A stretch of 64,000 nt of DNA. Origin: Homalodisca vitripennis. Lineage: Eukaryota > Arthropoda > Insecta > Hemiptera > Cicadellidae. Position numbers and translations under genes: made by a program. Below, piece by piece: positions 34,741 through 46,940 of the stretch; the stretch's first letter is position 1, and each line of letters starts with the position of its first letter. The notes under the pieces were generated by a model. That model was not told the DNA's origin, did not search any database, and saw only the letters and a program-made list of their open reading frames with translations. The stretch covers positions 183,922,001-183,986,000 of the forward strand of contig NC_060210.1 of assembly GCF_021130785.1 (NCBI RefSeq), in the 5' to 3' direction.

Positions 34741-37700
34741 AACTTGGGAAACGGAGTGAGGGCTCAGGCGAAAGGAGGTCACCTGGAGCCCCGCAAACGA
34801 ATTTAAGAACCTCCGCTGAATGGCAGCAGTGGGTAAAATATATAGCCGAATTCACCAAAACCTGTCCAGCCGAAGTTCGGAATAAAGACATAAGACCGTA
34901 CGTACCCGTATTGTTCTGTGGGATGTTAGTATGGGCCCTGGTCGACACGGGGGCAATGATCTCCCTTGTAAACGATACAACGTATGATATGCTAATCAGT
35001 AAAGGAGCGCGGATTACGACTGAAAAAACTTCAGATTCAAATGGCCGATGGGACAAAACCGAAGCAAGGAGAGGGATCGAATTTGAAGGAAGTTATCGAA
35101 AACATACAACAACGCGTTTAAGTTGATTAACGTCTCAGGTCTTACTTCTCCGATTATTTTAGGCATGGACGTAATAGCGCCATTAAAATTAATTGACTTT
35201 AAAAAGAAAAACTATTTCCAGAGAAGAGTACGGCGTAAATAACTGTGAGGGGACAGCTATAAATGCTATCGTCACGCTAAGCGAGGAGGAAGAAGAGGAG
35301 CTTAGAGAGTTTTTGGAAAACGAATTAGCGGAGTTTAACGGTTCCCCTGCGTCTTACCCACATAGTAGAAGCATTTGTGAATTAAATTATACAAGAACGA
35401 CGAACCGGATTATTAAAACATTGAGAATTTTATCCACGTAACCCCCGCACACTGCAGAAATTGATCAAAACTGATGAAGTTGATTCAATGTTGGCGGACG
35501 GGGATAATTCGAAGAAATCGAATAGTCCACCTGGAGTTCTCCTAGTTGTATTAGTCCAAGAACACCTTTCGGAAAGTGAAAATTTAGGTTTTGTGATGGA
35601 CTTCCACGGAAAGGTTAAATGCAGTAAAACCGAGAGAAAGATGCTTATCCCCTACCTCAAAATCAACTCGTATCCTGGAAAAACTCAAGGAAGCCAAATT
35701 TATTTCCACGACTTCGACTTAAAATCCAGGGTATTTGGCAGGTGGGTTTAATCGAAGGAAAAGTCCGACGACCACTAACCGCTTTTAACAAGTACCCAGG
35801 AAAAAGGACTCCTACCAAATTACGAGGATGCACGTTTGGTTTGCACTCATGCGGGAGTCAACGTGTTTCACAACGGACTTTCTCGATACCATAATAAGGC
35901 CCGGAATTGGAACCCAAAGCATTTCGCCTATCTAGATGAACATCCTTGATTATTATTATCATTCGAATTTCAAAGGAAACATTTAGAATCTCTCTGAGAG
36001 AAGGTTATTTCTAAACGTCCTTCGACGAGCTGGCCTAAAAGCTATAACCCGTGAGAAGTGCAAGTTTTGCCAAGGACACGCTTTAAAAATATTTGGGGGG
36101 ACACGTTATAAACGATCAAGGAATATCCACAGATCCAGACTAAAGGTGGTCCGCTATCTTAGACTTTCCCAACGCCGGAGGAATATATGAATCGAAACCT
36201 CCGAAGCTTCTTGGGTTCTTGCGATGTTGGTATCGCCGATTCATATTCAGGTTTTCGCGACGGACTCCTGGACGGCGCGCCACTTACTAAACTGCTGAGG
36301 AAAAAAGTCGGTTTTTAAGTGGAGGATTGGACAGCGACTCATGAAGTAGGCTTTCGTCGAACTGAAAACGCCCGACCTAACAAAACACCCCTATTCTAGC
36401 ATTGACCCAGACTTTCAGCGAACAATTTGGTCCCATACAGGTAGGATGCGTCCCTCATAATAGAGGTTAGAGCGCCACCTTGAGCCAGAAGCGAAAGGGG
36501 TAAAGAGTTGTGTGGTTATAGCGTATTATGCCAGTTAGACTGTTTTAAACGGAGCGGGGAAATAGAATGTTTAACGGTCCACTGAAAAAAAACCCCAAAG
36601 AGTGTTTAGCTTTGGATATGGGCGGTAATAAATAAAATTTAGGACCTTATATCGAAGGCGTAACCATTTCCTCGCAATCACCACGATATCACACCCATCA
36701 CAAGCCACTGCAAATGGTTTTAAATGGAAGACTACAAACAACCAACCGGTCGGTTGGCCCGCCCCCATGGGATCACTTCCGAGTTGTGCATGCAAAAACA
36801 CGATTTTTCAGTCCAGTTACCGTTAAAGGTGCTTTTAAATAGAGTTAAGCCGATGCTCTTTCGAGAAAAACCCCTCCTGAAAGGGACTGAATTCAAACAA
36901 ACCGAAAAACGACGACGAAAAGTTAAGTGATCATTCTCTGAAGGTGTTTTGTAATAGAAAAGCTCAGCAGAGAGGAAAAGTATAATTCACAATTGCGGGC
37001 GCACTAAATCTTACCCAATGTCATGGTTATGATAACCTAATAACACAAAGTTAAGAAAAATTCCCCGTAGTTTTCCCTCGGTTTACCATAAGAGGAGGAA
37101 AACTATAACAAGATATATTTCCCTACAGAGGCCCAGGTGAGGGGCGTCAGAAAGAGTTTTTGGATTGGAAGATGTTGTGTTCCCTCGAGGAGGGAGTAAA
37201 AATCGAGTACTAGTACTTGAGGAAACTCATGATAAGGAAGCGGGCCTGGGCCACTTCCGGCTATCGAAAGACAGCCTAAACGAAATTGCAGGAAATGATA
37301 CTCCTAACTGGTCCGGAGATGGCGGCAAGAAGTCCGAATATTATGTCGGCTTTCATGTGAGACGTAGCCAGTAAAATTCAAGAGTAAGTGAACATAAAAG
37401 AAACCCGCCCGGTAATAATGAAATTTACGACGACCCAAAGGGACCTTGGTTCGCAGTTTCGGCGGATTTTGATTGGGCCTGTTAAAAACAAAAAAATAAT
37501 AAAAAAAACGCTAAAAAAAAAATAAACCTAGATACAAAAAGCAGGTAACACCATTATGGCGGTGGTTTGTCCAAGGGACTGTATTTAGCAAAATGGTAGA
37601 AATAGGCACCCATAAGACTTGCCAAACGCTCGCCAAGTTTAATGCAATCAATTTAAAGGAAATTGATATTACTTAGGTACGGATCGACCTGAGTGTTACT

Positions 37701-38190
37701 TTATTAGTAGACAAACGAGAACCACTAATTCCACGATCGAAGATTTTTATAGGAACTAGCTGAGGATTGGGGATAATCGAGGTCAATTTATACTTGCTCC
37801 ATTTTCACCTCAGTCGAAACCCGGTAGAGAGAATTATAACCGGGCGTCGCTTGCTGTGAACGAGATGATTTGCCCAATACGTTAGAGAATGGGACCATCG
37901 AGAGTGCGGACGTGAACATTTTCAGAGTTTCAGATACGCCCGATGAATAACAGCGGGTACACAAATGGCCAGTACAAAGTTCACTCCCGCTCCATGGCTT
38001 AAACTTTGGCAGAGAGCTGAAGCCACCGAAATCCCTATACGGGTTTTTTCGAAGAAGGGAATTGATAAACGACCCCTCTCAACAGCCGAATATTCCATAA
38101 GGAAAGGTATGATCGATTTCAACGTTTTATACGAGAGATGTCATCTGAAACCTAAGGGCAGCTCTATAACAAATCAAGCAAGGGTTTAAT
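34741..38190 (+). pseudogene. pol: pol remnant: protease, reverse transcriptase, integrase
   Basis: The aspartic protease signature LVDTGAMISLV is encoded at 34,935-34,970. A linker with an acidic EEEEEELREFLE helix lies at 35,265-35,330. The reverse transcriptase begins near 35,460 with TDEVDSMLADG. Its YxDD box appears at about 35,928-35,945 as YLDE in the present frame, one base off YLDD. The integrase zinc domain is seen at 37,205-37,370 (ETHDKEAGLGHF ... HVRRSQ, with expected cysteines partly missing). Protease before reverse transcriptase before integrase is the Ty3/gypsy order. The region is split into many frames, so it is non-functional as assembled. Confidence 0.75.
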
Positions 38191-40404
38191 ATAATTTAAG
38201 GACGAACGAGTAACGTATACGTATAAACGGTGGTGCGGATAAGAGTTCCTAAAAAGAAAATCACGGCTCTGTTCTTCAGCTCGCTAAACGCGTTTTGCCC
38301 GACAAAATTAGCCTACCAATAGATACATAGGTACCCTTTAGAAATCGATTCTAAAAGTAGTGTTTATAACATATACCGTATAAACCGATGAGGTCACGGG
38401 TTAAAAATTAGTAATGCCCACGTAAAAAGGGACTTTAAAGAACGTTTCATTCGTTAATGCTACTGGTGGTGATACGGTCACTGGATAGCTGCGTTAGCTA
38501 AACTGCATTTGCATGGATAGCTTTTTGTTTTGGTGTGGCTGTCAGGTAATACCTCGTGGTTTAAAGAATGAAGGGTCTGAGAAAAAATAATCACGGTTAA
38601 CCCAAACCGAATATCGATGTTTTAGCGGGCGAAAAGACACACTTGATGAAACGACACGTCGTCATTGAGGCCTACTTGGACTGAATTAATAGAGTAGACG
38701 GGGAATTGGTACCTCTACAAAGATGGTGTCTTCCATCGATCTTATACATGTTTTCGATTAAAGCGTTCTTCTTCAAGGAACGGGGTGAAGGAGAAAAGAT
38801 ACCCAGGCGGTCAATAGAACCGGTTTAAGAAAAGAAGGATATCTTTTCAAAAACGATTATGTTATTCTCTGTTCCCCGTATCACCTCCCAGACCGTGTGG
38901 TTAGCAGGGGAAACTGGATTCTTAAAATCGTGGTGATGGTCGAAGAAAATACAATATTCACCCACGCGTACGGACTCTTGCGCGATGGAATAACCGAAGC
39001 GGAGCAGGAGGGACAGTTGCGAGATTTCCATGAGCATACGAGTGCCACGAGAAGGAACCAGGAAGGTTTAGAGGCATGGGAAAAACGGTAGACGCACCCA
39101 AAGAACTACTCCCTCGACCAAGGAGAACTCGTACGATTGCGGGGACGCCTTCTGTGGTGATATGTATGCGGATTGGTTGCTGTTCAAGGAAGGCACGATT
39201 AGAAGAAAAAAAAGCGGAGTGGAAAATCGATCCGGAAGGAACAATCGCTCTCGGTCTCTCCGAGCGGCGGCAGCCTGAGGTTCTGGGTGCGTGTTGGCGT
39301 CTGAGGGACTTTTCGTTTTAACACCGGAGCCGGGCAGAGTATAGTCGGATAATGTTTCCTACGGTTACGAGGGAACAAACTAGCACTCTCCCCAAAGAGA
39401 AACCAGCGACCTCACTCGGCCAGGGAGTGGAGAAAGCGAGTGGGTCAGTAACAATGATCCAGTAACTGGAGATCTGATCTGCTTTCGAAGGCGGCCGGAA
39501 CTTCGGATATCCAACGCCATGCGGCACGTTATGAATCTGTATTACGGCCCTCTTTATTTTATCGACCTGGAGACCGTCTCCACCCGGACCCCGAATGGAG
39601 GTTCGACGTTGGATGGAAGATTTCCGCACAGCAACGGATGACCTCGATTGGCCTTATCGACGAATGGCAGTAAGGGACCTAGACATGGAGCCAAGGGTTA
39701 ACCAACGGGACGGATATGACACATGAAAGAGAGACAATGTAAAGTTCGAGTCCGATAGGCCGGTTTTCCTCCATGTCTATCAAATCGCGGCTTCGCGTCG
39801 GACTCTTGAGGAAGTGATTGATGAAAGACTGATGCGAAGAACGAGGAGACGATACGGTGAAAGATATCGAACCGAGGGGAGAGTATTGAAATGGAAGCCT
39901 GAGGACTTCGTTCCCCTGAAACCAGGAGTGGAACAACCGAGCGAGCGAGATATACGACGGGTTGTAAAACACGCAATACAAAGGGCGACCGAAAAAGCTA
40001 ATTAAAAGAGAAAAAGGAGACACCCGCCGGGAACGAGAATAAGAATTATATTCCGAAGATTGGGAAGTTCAAAGAGGGTAAAACGGTTTAAAGTAACCTA
40101 ACATTAAAAGGAATGCGAATTTGAACGGCATTCCGTTTTATAAAGTTTTTTTCTGATTGTGACAGAAGCAAGATAAATTTTTAGTTACCTTTTTGTTTTT
40201 GTTATTTGGTCAAGGTTGGACCAAAACATAACTATAGGATAAATAAGGTTTAAAATTTGGAGCTGACAGGAATACTTATTTTAGTTTAGAAGTTTTATTT
40301 ATTGTTATTAAAGGAAATAAAGAAAGTTCATTTTTGAGTAAAAAACAGAGTTTCTTTTTTCTTTTTCCGTTTCTTATTTTTCTGACCGAACTAAGTGGTG
40401 GGGT
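38191..40404 (+). other. Unassigned 3' internal region of the LTR retrotransposon
   Basis: Between the integrase remnant and the 3' LTR are about 2.2 kb with short plus-strand frames (38,897-39,091, 39,076-39,321, 39,814-40,005) rich in arginine, lysine and glutamate. Hydrophobic or signal segments expected of an envelope gene are not visible, so I do not call env. A purine-biased GTGGTGGGG stretch at 40,395-40,403 just before the LTR could be a weak polypurine tract. Confidence 0.4.
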
Positions 40405-43400
40405 TGTAAGGTCCCAAATTTTGAAGTGTTTTTTTTTTGGTCAAGAAAACAGTGGAAATAACTATATTTGTTTTACATTAAAATTGTATCAAGTGGAAGC
40501 GGAGAAGAATGAGTTTTAATGTCCCTGGCTGCTAGTAAATATCTCGCCACGGCCCGGCGACTACAACCGTTCGCGGACGAGATTTGGCCCGTAGAATCCA
40601 CAGCGGGGAGGGCCAGCGGTGTTAAAGATTGTAGCTGCCGCCACCATATAGAGCGCGGTTAGGTCGACTGATATTAAAGGGGGACTGGCGAGGAGGGCCG
40701 GCGGAGAGGGGTTCGATACGGAGAAGGCGTGATTATCGAGGGTGAAGGACAGTACAGCGAGCAGAGGGGAACATTTTCAAGTAACAAGCTTACAATTTCA
40801 TTTGACAGGTAAACTATTATTCCGAGTTCCGATTAAAAGTTTATTTTTCATTATTCATGGTGCAAATAGTTGTACGTATAAATTTTCCTGTGTTTGTTTT
40901 GCTTAGCCTTGGCTTGGTCAAATATTTAACGTAAAGTTTCCTTTGCACGTTTTTATCCAACCTGCATGTGCAAGAATTTTCATGCATAAAATATTTTCAT
41001 TGAATTTTGTATGTACGCCATATTAGAATTAAATTATATGTTGGTGAGTAATATTTTAGTTATCTTCATCCCCACCCAAAAAATAGTAACATTTTCGTAA
41101 CGATAAACGCGATTAAATTAAAACTTGTTTTCGATTAAATAATAAACTTTCGTTTATTTATTAGGCTCTCGGGACTGACTGTGAAAAAATCGGTCCCTGT
41201 CTAAAAATAAATAAATCTAGGTTTCCCTAAATTTCCGATCTCGCTGTCAACATAGGCCCGGGGGTCATAAACGATTTAAACGCGATTAAATATAAATTGT
41301 TTATTTTTTTTACGATACCTAAATAACACACTCTTTCGTTTATTGTATTAGGCTCTCGGACTGCTGTGAAAATCGGTCCTGTCTATAAAATTTAAATTTA
41401 GGTTTCCCCTAAATTTCGCCGATCTGCCTGTCTACAAGCGGGTCATAAACCGATTAAACGCGATTAAAATTAAATTGTTTTTCGATTTAAATAAAACTTT
41501 CGTTTTATATATTAGGCTCTCTGGACTGCTGTGAAAATCGGTCCTGTTCGTAGAAATAAAATTTAGGTTTCCCTAAATTTCCGATCTGCTGTCACAAGCG
41601 GGTCATAATCGGATTAAAAACGCGATTAAATTAAATTGTTTTCGATTAAATATAAACTTTTCCGTTTCATTATTAGGCTCTTCGGACTGCTTGTAGAAAT
41701 ACTTGTTTCGGGGGGGGTCCATGTTCTAAAATAAATCATAGGTTTCCCTAAATTTCCGATCTGCTGTCACAAGCGGGGTGTCATAACGATTTAAACGCGA
41801 TTAAAATTAAATTGTTTTATCGATTAAATAAAAACTTTCGTTTAATTATTAGGCCTTCTTTTTTCGGGACTGCTCGTGGAAAAATCGGGTCCTGGTCTAA
41901 AATAAATTTAGGTTTCCCTAATATTTCCGATCTGCCTGTCACATAGCGGGTTCCATAACGATTAAACGCGATTTAAATTTAAATTGTTTTTCGATTAAAT
42001 AAAAACTTTCGTTTATTTATTTAGGCTCTCGGACTGCTGTGAAAAATTCGGTCCTGTCTAAAAAATTAAAGTTTAGGTTTCCCCTAAAAATTTCCCGATC
42101 CTGCTTGTCACAAGCCCGGGGCGTCATAACGATATAAACGCGATTAATAATTTAAATTGTTTTCGATTAAATAAAACTTTCGTTTATTATTAAGGTCTCT
42201 CGGGACTGCTCTGTGAAAATCTGGTCCTGTCTAAAATAAATCTAGGTTTCCCTAAATTTCGAATCTGCTGTCACAAGGCGGGTCCCAACAACGATTACTA
42301 ACGCGATTAATTTAAAAATTGTTTTCGAATTAAATAAAGACTTCTCGTTTCTATTATTAGGGCTCTCGGACTGCTGTGGAAAATCGGTTCCTGTCTAAAA
42401 TAAATTTAGGGTTTCCCTAAAATTTCCGATCTGCTGGTCAACAAGCGGGTCCCATAACCGATTAAACGCGATTAAATTTAAATTGTTTTTCGATTTAAAT
42501 AAAACTTTCCGTTTATTATTAATTAGGCTCTCGGACTTGCTGTGAAAATCGGTCCTGTCTAAAATCAAATTTAGGTTTCCCTACTAATTTCCGAATCTGC
42601 TGTCCACGAGCGGGGTCATAACGATTAAACGTCGATTAAATTAATATTTGTTTTTCGATTAAATATAAAAAACTTTCCGTTTATTATTAGGCCTCTCGGA
42701 CTGCTGGTCGATAAATCGGTCCTAGTGCTAAAATAAATCTAGGTATTCCCCTAAAAATTTTCCGATTCTGCTGGTCACACAAAGCGGGTCATAAAACGAT
42801 TAAACGCGATTGTTTTAATTAAATTAAAATTGGTTTTTCGTATTAAATAAAACTTTCGTTTATTATTAGGCCACTCGGGACTGCTCCCGTTGAAAAATCG
42901 GTCCTGTCTAAAATAAATCTAGGTTTCCCTAAAATTTTCCCGATCTGAGCTGTCTACAAGCGGTGTTCATAAAACGAATTAAACGGCGGATTAAATTAAA
43001 TTGTTTTTCGATTAAATAAAACCTTTTCGTTTTATTATTAGGCTCACTCGGTACTGGCTGTGATGAAAAATCAGGTCCCTGTCTAAACATAAATCTAGGT
43101 TTCACCTTAAATTTTCCGATTTGCTGTCACAACGCGGGTCATAACGATACGATTAACGCGAATTAAATTAAATTGTTTTTACGATTAATATAAAACTTTC
43201 GTTTTATTATTAGGCTCTCGGGACTCTGCTGTGAAAATCGGTCCTTGTTCCTAAAATTAAATTTAGGTTTCCCTAAATTTCCGATCTGCTGTCACAAGCG
43301 GGTCATAACGATTAAACGCGATTAAATTAAATTGTTTTCGATTAAATAAAACTTTCGTTTTTTATTAGGCTCTCGGACTGCTGTGATAAATCGGTCCTGT

Positions 43401-44185
43401 CTAAAATAAATTTAGGTTTCCCTAAATTTCCGATCTGCTGTCACAAGCGGGTCATAACGATTAAACGCGATTAAATTAAATCGTTTTTCGATTAAATAAA
43501 ACTTTCGTTTATTATTAGGCTCTCGGACTGCTGTGAAAATCGGTCCTGTCTAAAATAAATTTAGGTTTCCCTAAATTTCCGATCTGCTGTCACAAGCGGG
43601 TCATAACGATTAAACGCGATTAAATTAAATCGTTTTTCGATTAAATAAAACTTTCGTTTATTATTAGGCTCTCGGGACTGCTGTGAAAATCGGTCCTGTC
43701 TAAAATAAATTTAGGTTTCCCTAAATTTACGATCTGCTGTCATAAGCGGATATACGAGCGGTCGCTATTAAGATAAATATATAGACATAGCCTTAAATGA
43801 TTGCACATCTTATTACGATCATTTTATTTAGCGATTTATAACCCGATTGTACTGAATTCTCGTGGGGTAAGCTTAGGTTGTCCCGCAGTGACAGAATACC
43901 AATTGAGCGTGGGTTGGTTACTTGTATACCATGTTTCTGTTTCCGTATACGTAATTTTAAAATCAAATCGGTTCTTTGCCCCTTAAAGTGTTGGCGATGA
44001 TGAGCTTGTGGCTCTAAACCACTTTAAACAGATCTTTTGAGATCTACTTGCTTTCTGAGTCAAACACTTTATATCCGAAATACACAACTCTCCAGACCCC
44101 TGGGAAATACCCAGCTAACTGCAACTATCCGCGTAGGGCTACAAAACGGTTGAAGTTTTGCACCCTACTAAAAACTAACGTTACA
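40405..44185 (+). repeat. 3' LTR (3,781 bp), indel-rich copy
   Basis: The start TGTAAGGTCCC and the end ACGTTACA match the 5' LTR. It is 340 bp longer, yet has the same number of internal repeat units. The excess is small insertions spread over 40,405 to about 43,260. The last 900 bp match the 5' LTR cleanly. Confidence 0.9.
41098..43750 (+). repeat. Tandem array inside the 3' LTR, 16 units
   Basis: Units recognised by GCGGGTCATAACG variants number 16, equal to the 5' LTR. Spacing is 159-177 bp up to about 43,299, then exactly 149-150 bp for the last three. The longer units carry extra bases scattered at random, not one inserted block. Confidence 0.9.
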
Positions 44186-44189
44186 AAAT

Positions 44190-44767
44190 TCAGAACTGAA
44201 GGAAATTACAGCTATTTAAAAATTGAATATTTTTGGTTTAGATTTTGCTATTTTAGTTAGAGTTATTTCCTATTTTAAGATATTTTACTATATAATAATG
44301 ATACAAAATTATGGTTGCCTGTAAAGTCGGTTTTACGGGCGAAGATTTTACGTGACAACGTCTTTTTTCTCGGTAGAATATTTTATTGATATGAATATTA
44401 TTAAATTGCACAATAGAAACAAGGAATTGAATGTAAATAAGAATTGCACAAATTTTAAACTATAGAAATATATTTTGTTTTACTAAAACAATGTACATAA
44501 TTTGAAATTATTAAAAATTTTTTATTGTAAATGGTAAAGTTGAATAAAACATTGACTAAAATTGGAATTTGAAATTCTTGCTAAACACAGTTAAATTCTA
44601 ACTCCGCGCGTGGTGATTGGTCGGTTTAGTTCGTTTGTTTGGTCGCACTGTTATGACAGGTTAGAGGTTATAATTTGTTATTTTAAATGTTTGACTAGCA
44701 ATACGCGCTGTTTCTTCTCAATCGACTGAATTAAGATTGATTGCAGAGTGATTTAAACTAATAATTT
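44190..44767. other. AT-rich intergenic DNA
   Basis: Sequence outside the retrotransposon; nothing recognised. Confidence 0.5.
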
Positions 44768-44866
44768 CCCCCCCCACCCCCCCCCCCCCCCACCCCCCCC
44801 CCCCCCCACCCCCCCCCCCCCCCACCCCCCCCCCCCCCCACCCCCCCCCCCCCCCACCCCCCCCCC
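44768..44866. repeat. (C15A)n minisatellite with exact 16-bp period
   Basis: Single A residues interrupt an otherwise pure C tract at 44,776, 44,792, 44,808, 44,824, 44,840 and 44,856: exactly 16 bp apart each time. The minus strand is T followed by 15 G, which can form G-quadruplexes. Confidence 0.95.
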
Positions 44867-45704
44867 AGATAATCATATTAAAACCTGCAAATTGTCAAAT
44901 ATTTTTAAATGTTGCTGTTCTGAAAGATTTGGTGCGCGTGACATTTTTTATAATTTCTTATGTAAATTTAAAATATTCTACAAATTAAAAGACAGTCTCT
45001 GAAATACATTTAGTACAAATTTTGTATGCAATGCCAAATGGATTTTCGTATAGTAAATTTATAATTTCCCTCTATGTATGTATATCGAAATTAAAAACTT
45101 ATAGGCATAAGTTAATAAATTTTATGCAAACTTTTTAATAATTAAATTGAAAGTATGAGTGCGAATGAGATAACTGTCGTCTTCAGTGAAAGAGACAATG
45201 ATGATGAAGAAGTAATCATTTTCATACTCCTGAGAGTTGCCATTCCTCACTCTGTTTAACATGAAATCACAAGTTACTTTTTAAACTTAAAATGATACAA
45301 TACTGAAGAGAACAAACTTAGTTTATTATATACCAGAAAGTTGTCAACCTACTGAAACTCATCACTGATTTTCTTTGACGGAAGAGCATAAGTTGGATTT
45401 GGAACCAAAGGCTCGTCAAGAACGAAAGGTCATTCAAGAGGATAAAATCTAACTTTGTTGTCACCTGAAAAGTTGCTACTGAGTGAAGCTCATCCCTGAA
45501 GGAAACTTTGTTCATTAAACTGAGCTTTCTTGACTCTTTACCCAAGCTGCATTTCTAATACTCATAATAAACAAACTGTGGTTCTACACAATGATTAGTG
45601 ATAAGTTTACTCGCTGTCAAACAAATTTATTTTGGAAATCCCAAAATGTGAAATTCGTCCATCCAAAATTTATATTATTAATATTTTCTGTTTTAGGGTA
45701 GCTA
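44867..45704. other. AT-rich intergenic DNA
   Basis: Nothing recognised. A 75-codon minus-strand frame at 45,318-45,545 has no known motif. Confidence 0.5.
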
Positions 45705-46940
45705 AAATAATAATAGTGACCTTACTATTTGTTTAATCAATTCTTTCTATTATAATTCATAATATAAAATATCCAACAATATAGCTTTTTATTTCTTTTT
45801 GATACATCGATAAAAAGTTGTTTAGATTTAAGTAGTAAAACAGTACATTTCACATTGAAATAAGTAATAAATTTAATTATTTAATTTTTAAATTAAAGAA
45901 TCACTGATTTTGGGAGTGTTAAATTATGTTAAAAATGTCTGAACACACGCTTGCGTTGAAGTTCCGTCCTCTCATAAACATTATTTAGTCTAACAAATAT
46001 CTTATAGAAATATAAACACTTAGGAACTGCACTACCTGGAACTGTGGAGATCTATTGTATGGTGTAATAGAAGGGTTTGAAACTAATGTGTCCCCAAAAT
46101 GTGAAATGCAACCAATACACTTAATTAGTAATAAGTGTGTCTTTATCAAGGGGAATGTGGAAGTGGACATGTTTGGTCACCGGTACTGAGAATGATTGAA
46201 GCTCACCAAACCAGCAATCATAAATGTACAGTTAGTTCTCTTATCTTATCACAGGCTACAAAACTTTATGATAAACCTAATTTTTATTTTCTTTCTTGGA
46301 GTAACAGACCCGTGTCAAACCGAAATTATTGTAAAATAAACGTGACCTTATTGTTTGTTTTAATCAATTCTTTCTATTATAATTCAAAATAAAATATCAA
46401 AAATATAGCTTTTTTATTTCTTTTTTATATATTGATCAAAAGTTTTGTACATCTCAGTAATAAAATAGTACATTTCCAAAGTATTCTATTTAATTATTTA
46501 TTTTAAATTTAAAGAATCCTTGATTTTTGCGTGTTAATGATTTTTAAAATATCTTGACATGCTGCATTAAAGATAATAAAAGAGTTCTGTCTTCTCAAAA
46601 CCTGATTCTAACAATATCATATTAGAAATATAACACTTAGGAACTGCACTACCTGGAACTGTGGAGATCTATTTTATGTTAAAATAGAAGGGTATTATAA
46701 ATTACACTTGAACTTACGTGTCCCCAAAATTTGAAATGCTAAAATACACTTAATTAGTCATAAGTGTGTCTTTATCAAGGTAAAAATATGGAAGGTGTAC
46801 ATGTTTGGTCACCGGATACTGAGAAGAATGATTGAAGCTCACATACCAGCAATCCATAATGTACATTTAGTTATCTTATCATAGGTTACAAACTTTATGG
46901 CAAACATAATTTTATTTTTCTTTCTTGGAGTAACAGGAAG
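45705..46940 (+). repeat. Two-copy direct duplication, unit about 620 bp
   Basis: GTGACCTTACTATTTGTTT (45,715) recurs as GTGACCTTATTGTTTGTTT (46,342). TTAGGAACTGCACTACCTGG recurs at 46,020 and 46,637. TTTCTTGGAGTAACAG recurs near 46,292 and 46,920. The order is conserved throughout, with many small indels and substitutions, so the duplication is old. No reading frame is conserved between the units. Confidence 0.85.

Larger units (their letters stand above)
29398..44185 (+). mobile_element. Complete Ty3/gypsy-type LTR retrotransposon with giant LTRs
   Basis: Two direct copies of a long repeat both start TGTAAGGTCCC and end ACGTTACA, the TG...CA ends expected of LTRs. The element is flanked by AAAT at 29,394-29,397 and 44,186-44,189 (a 5-bp AAAAT duplication is also possible). 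A tRNA-Lys primer site follows the 5' LTR by three bases. Internal order is gag, protease, reverse transcriptase, integrase, which places it in Ty3/gypsy. The tRNA-Lys primer site and gag type recall the Osvaldo group, a suggestion only. LTRs are 3,441 and 3,781 bp, against a few hundred bp to about 2 kb usually, because each holds a 16-copy minisatellite. All coding is broken. Confidence 0.9.

Noticed and set aside
38897..40005. Envelope gene in the LTR retrotransposon
   Set aside because: The frames are charged and lack signal peptide, fusion peptide or membrane segments.
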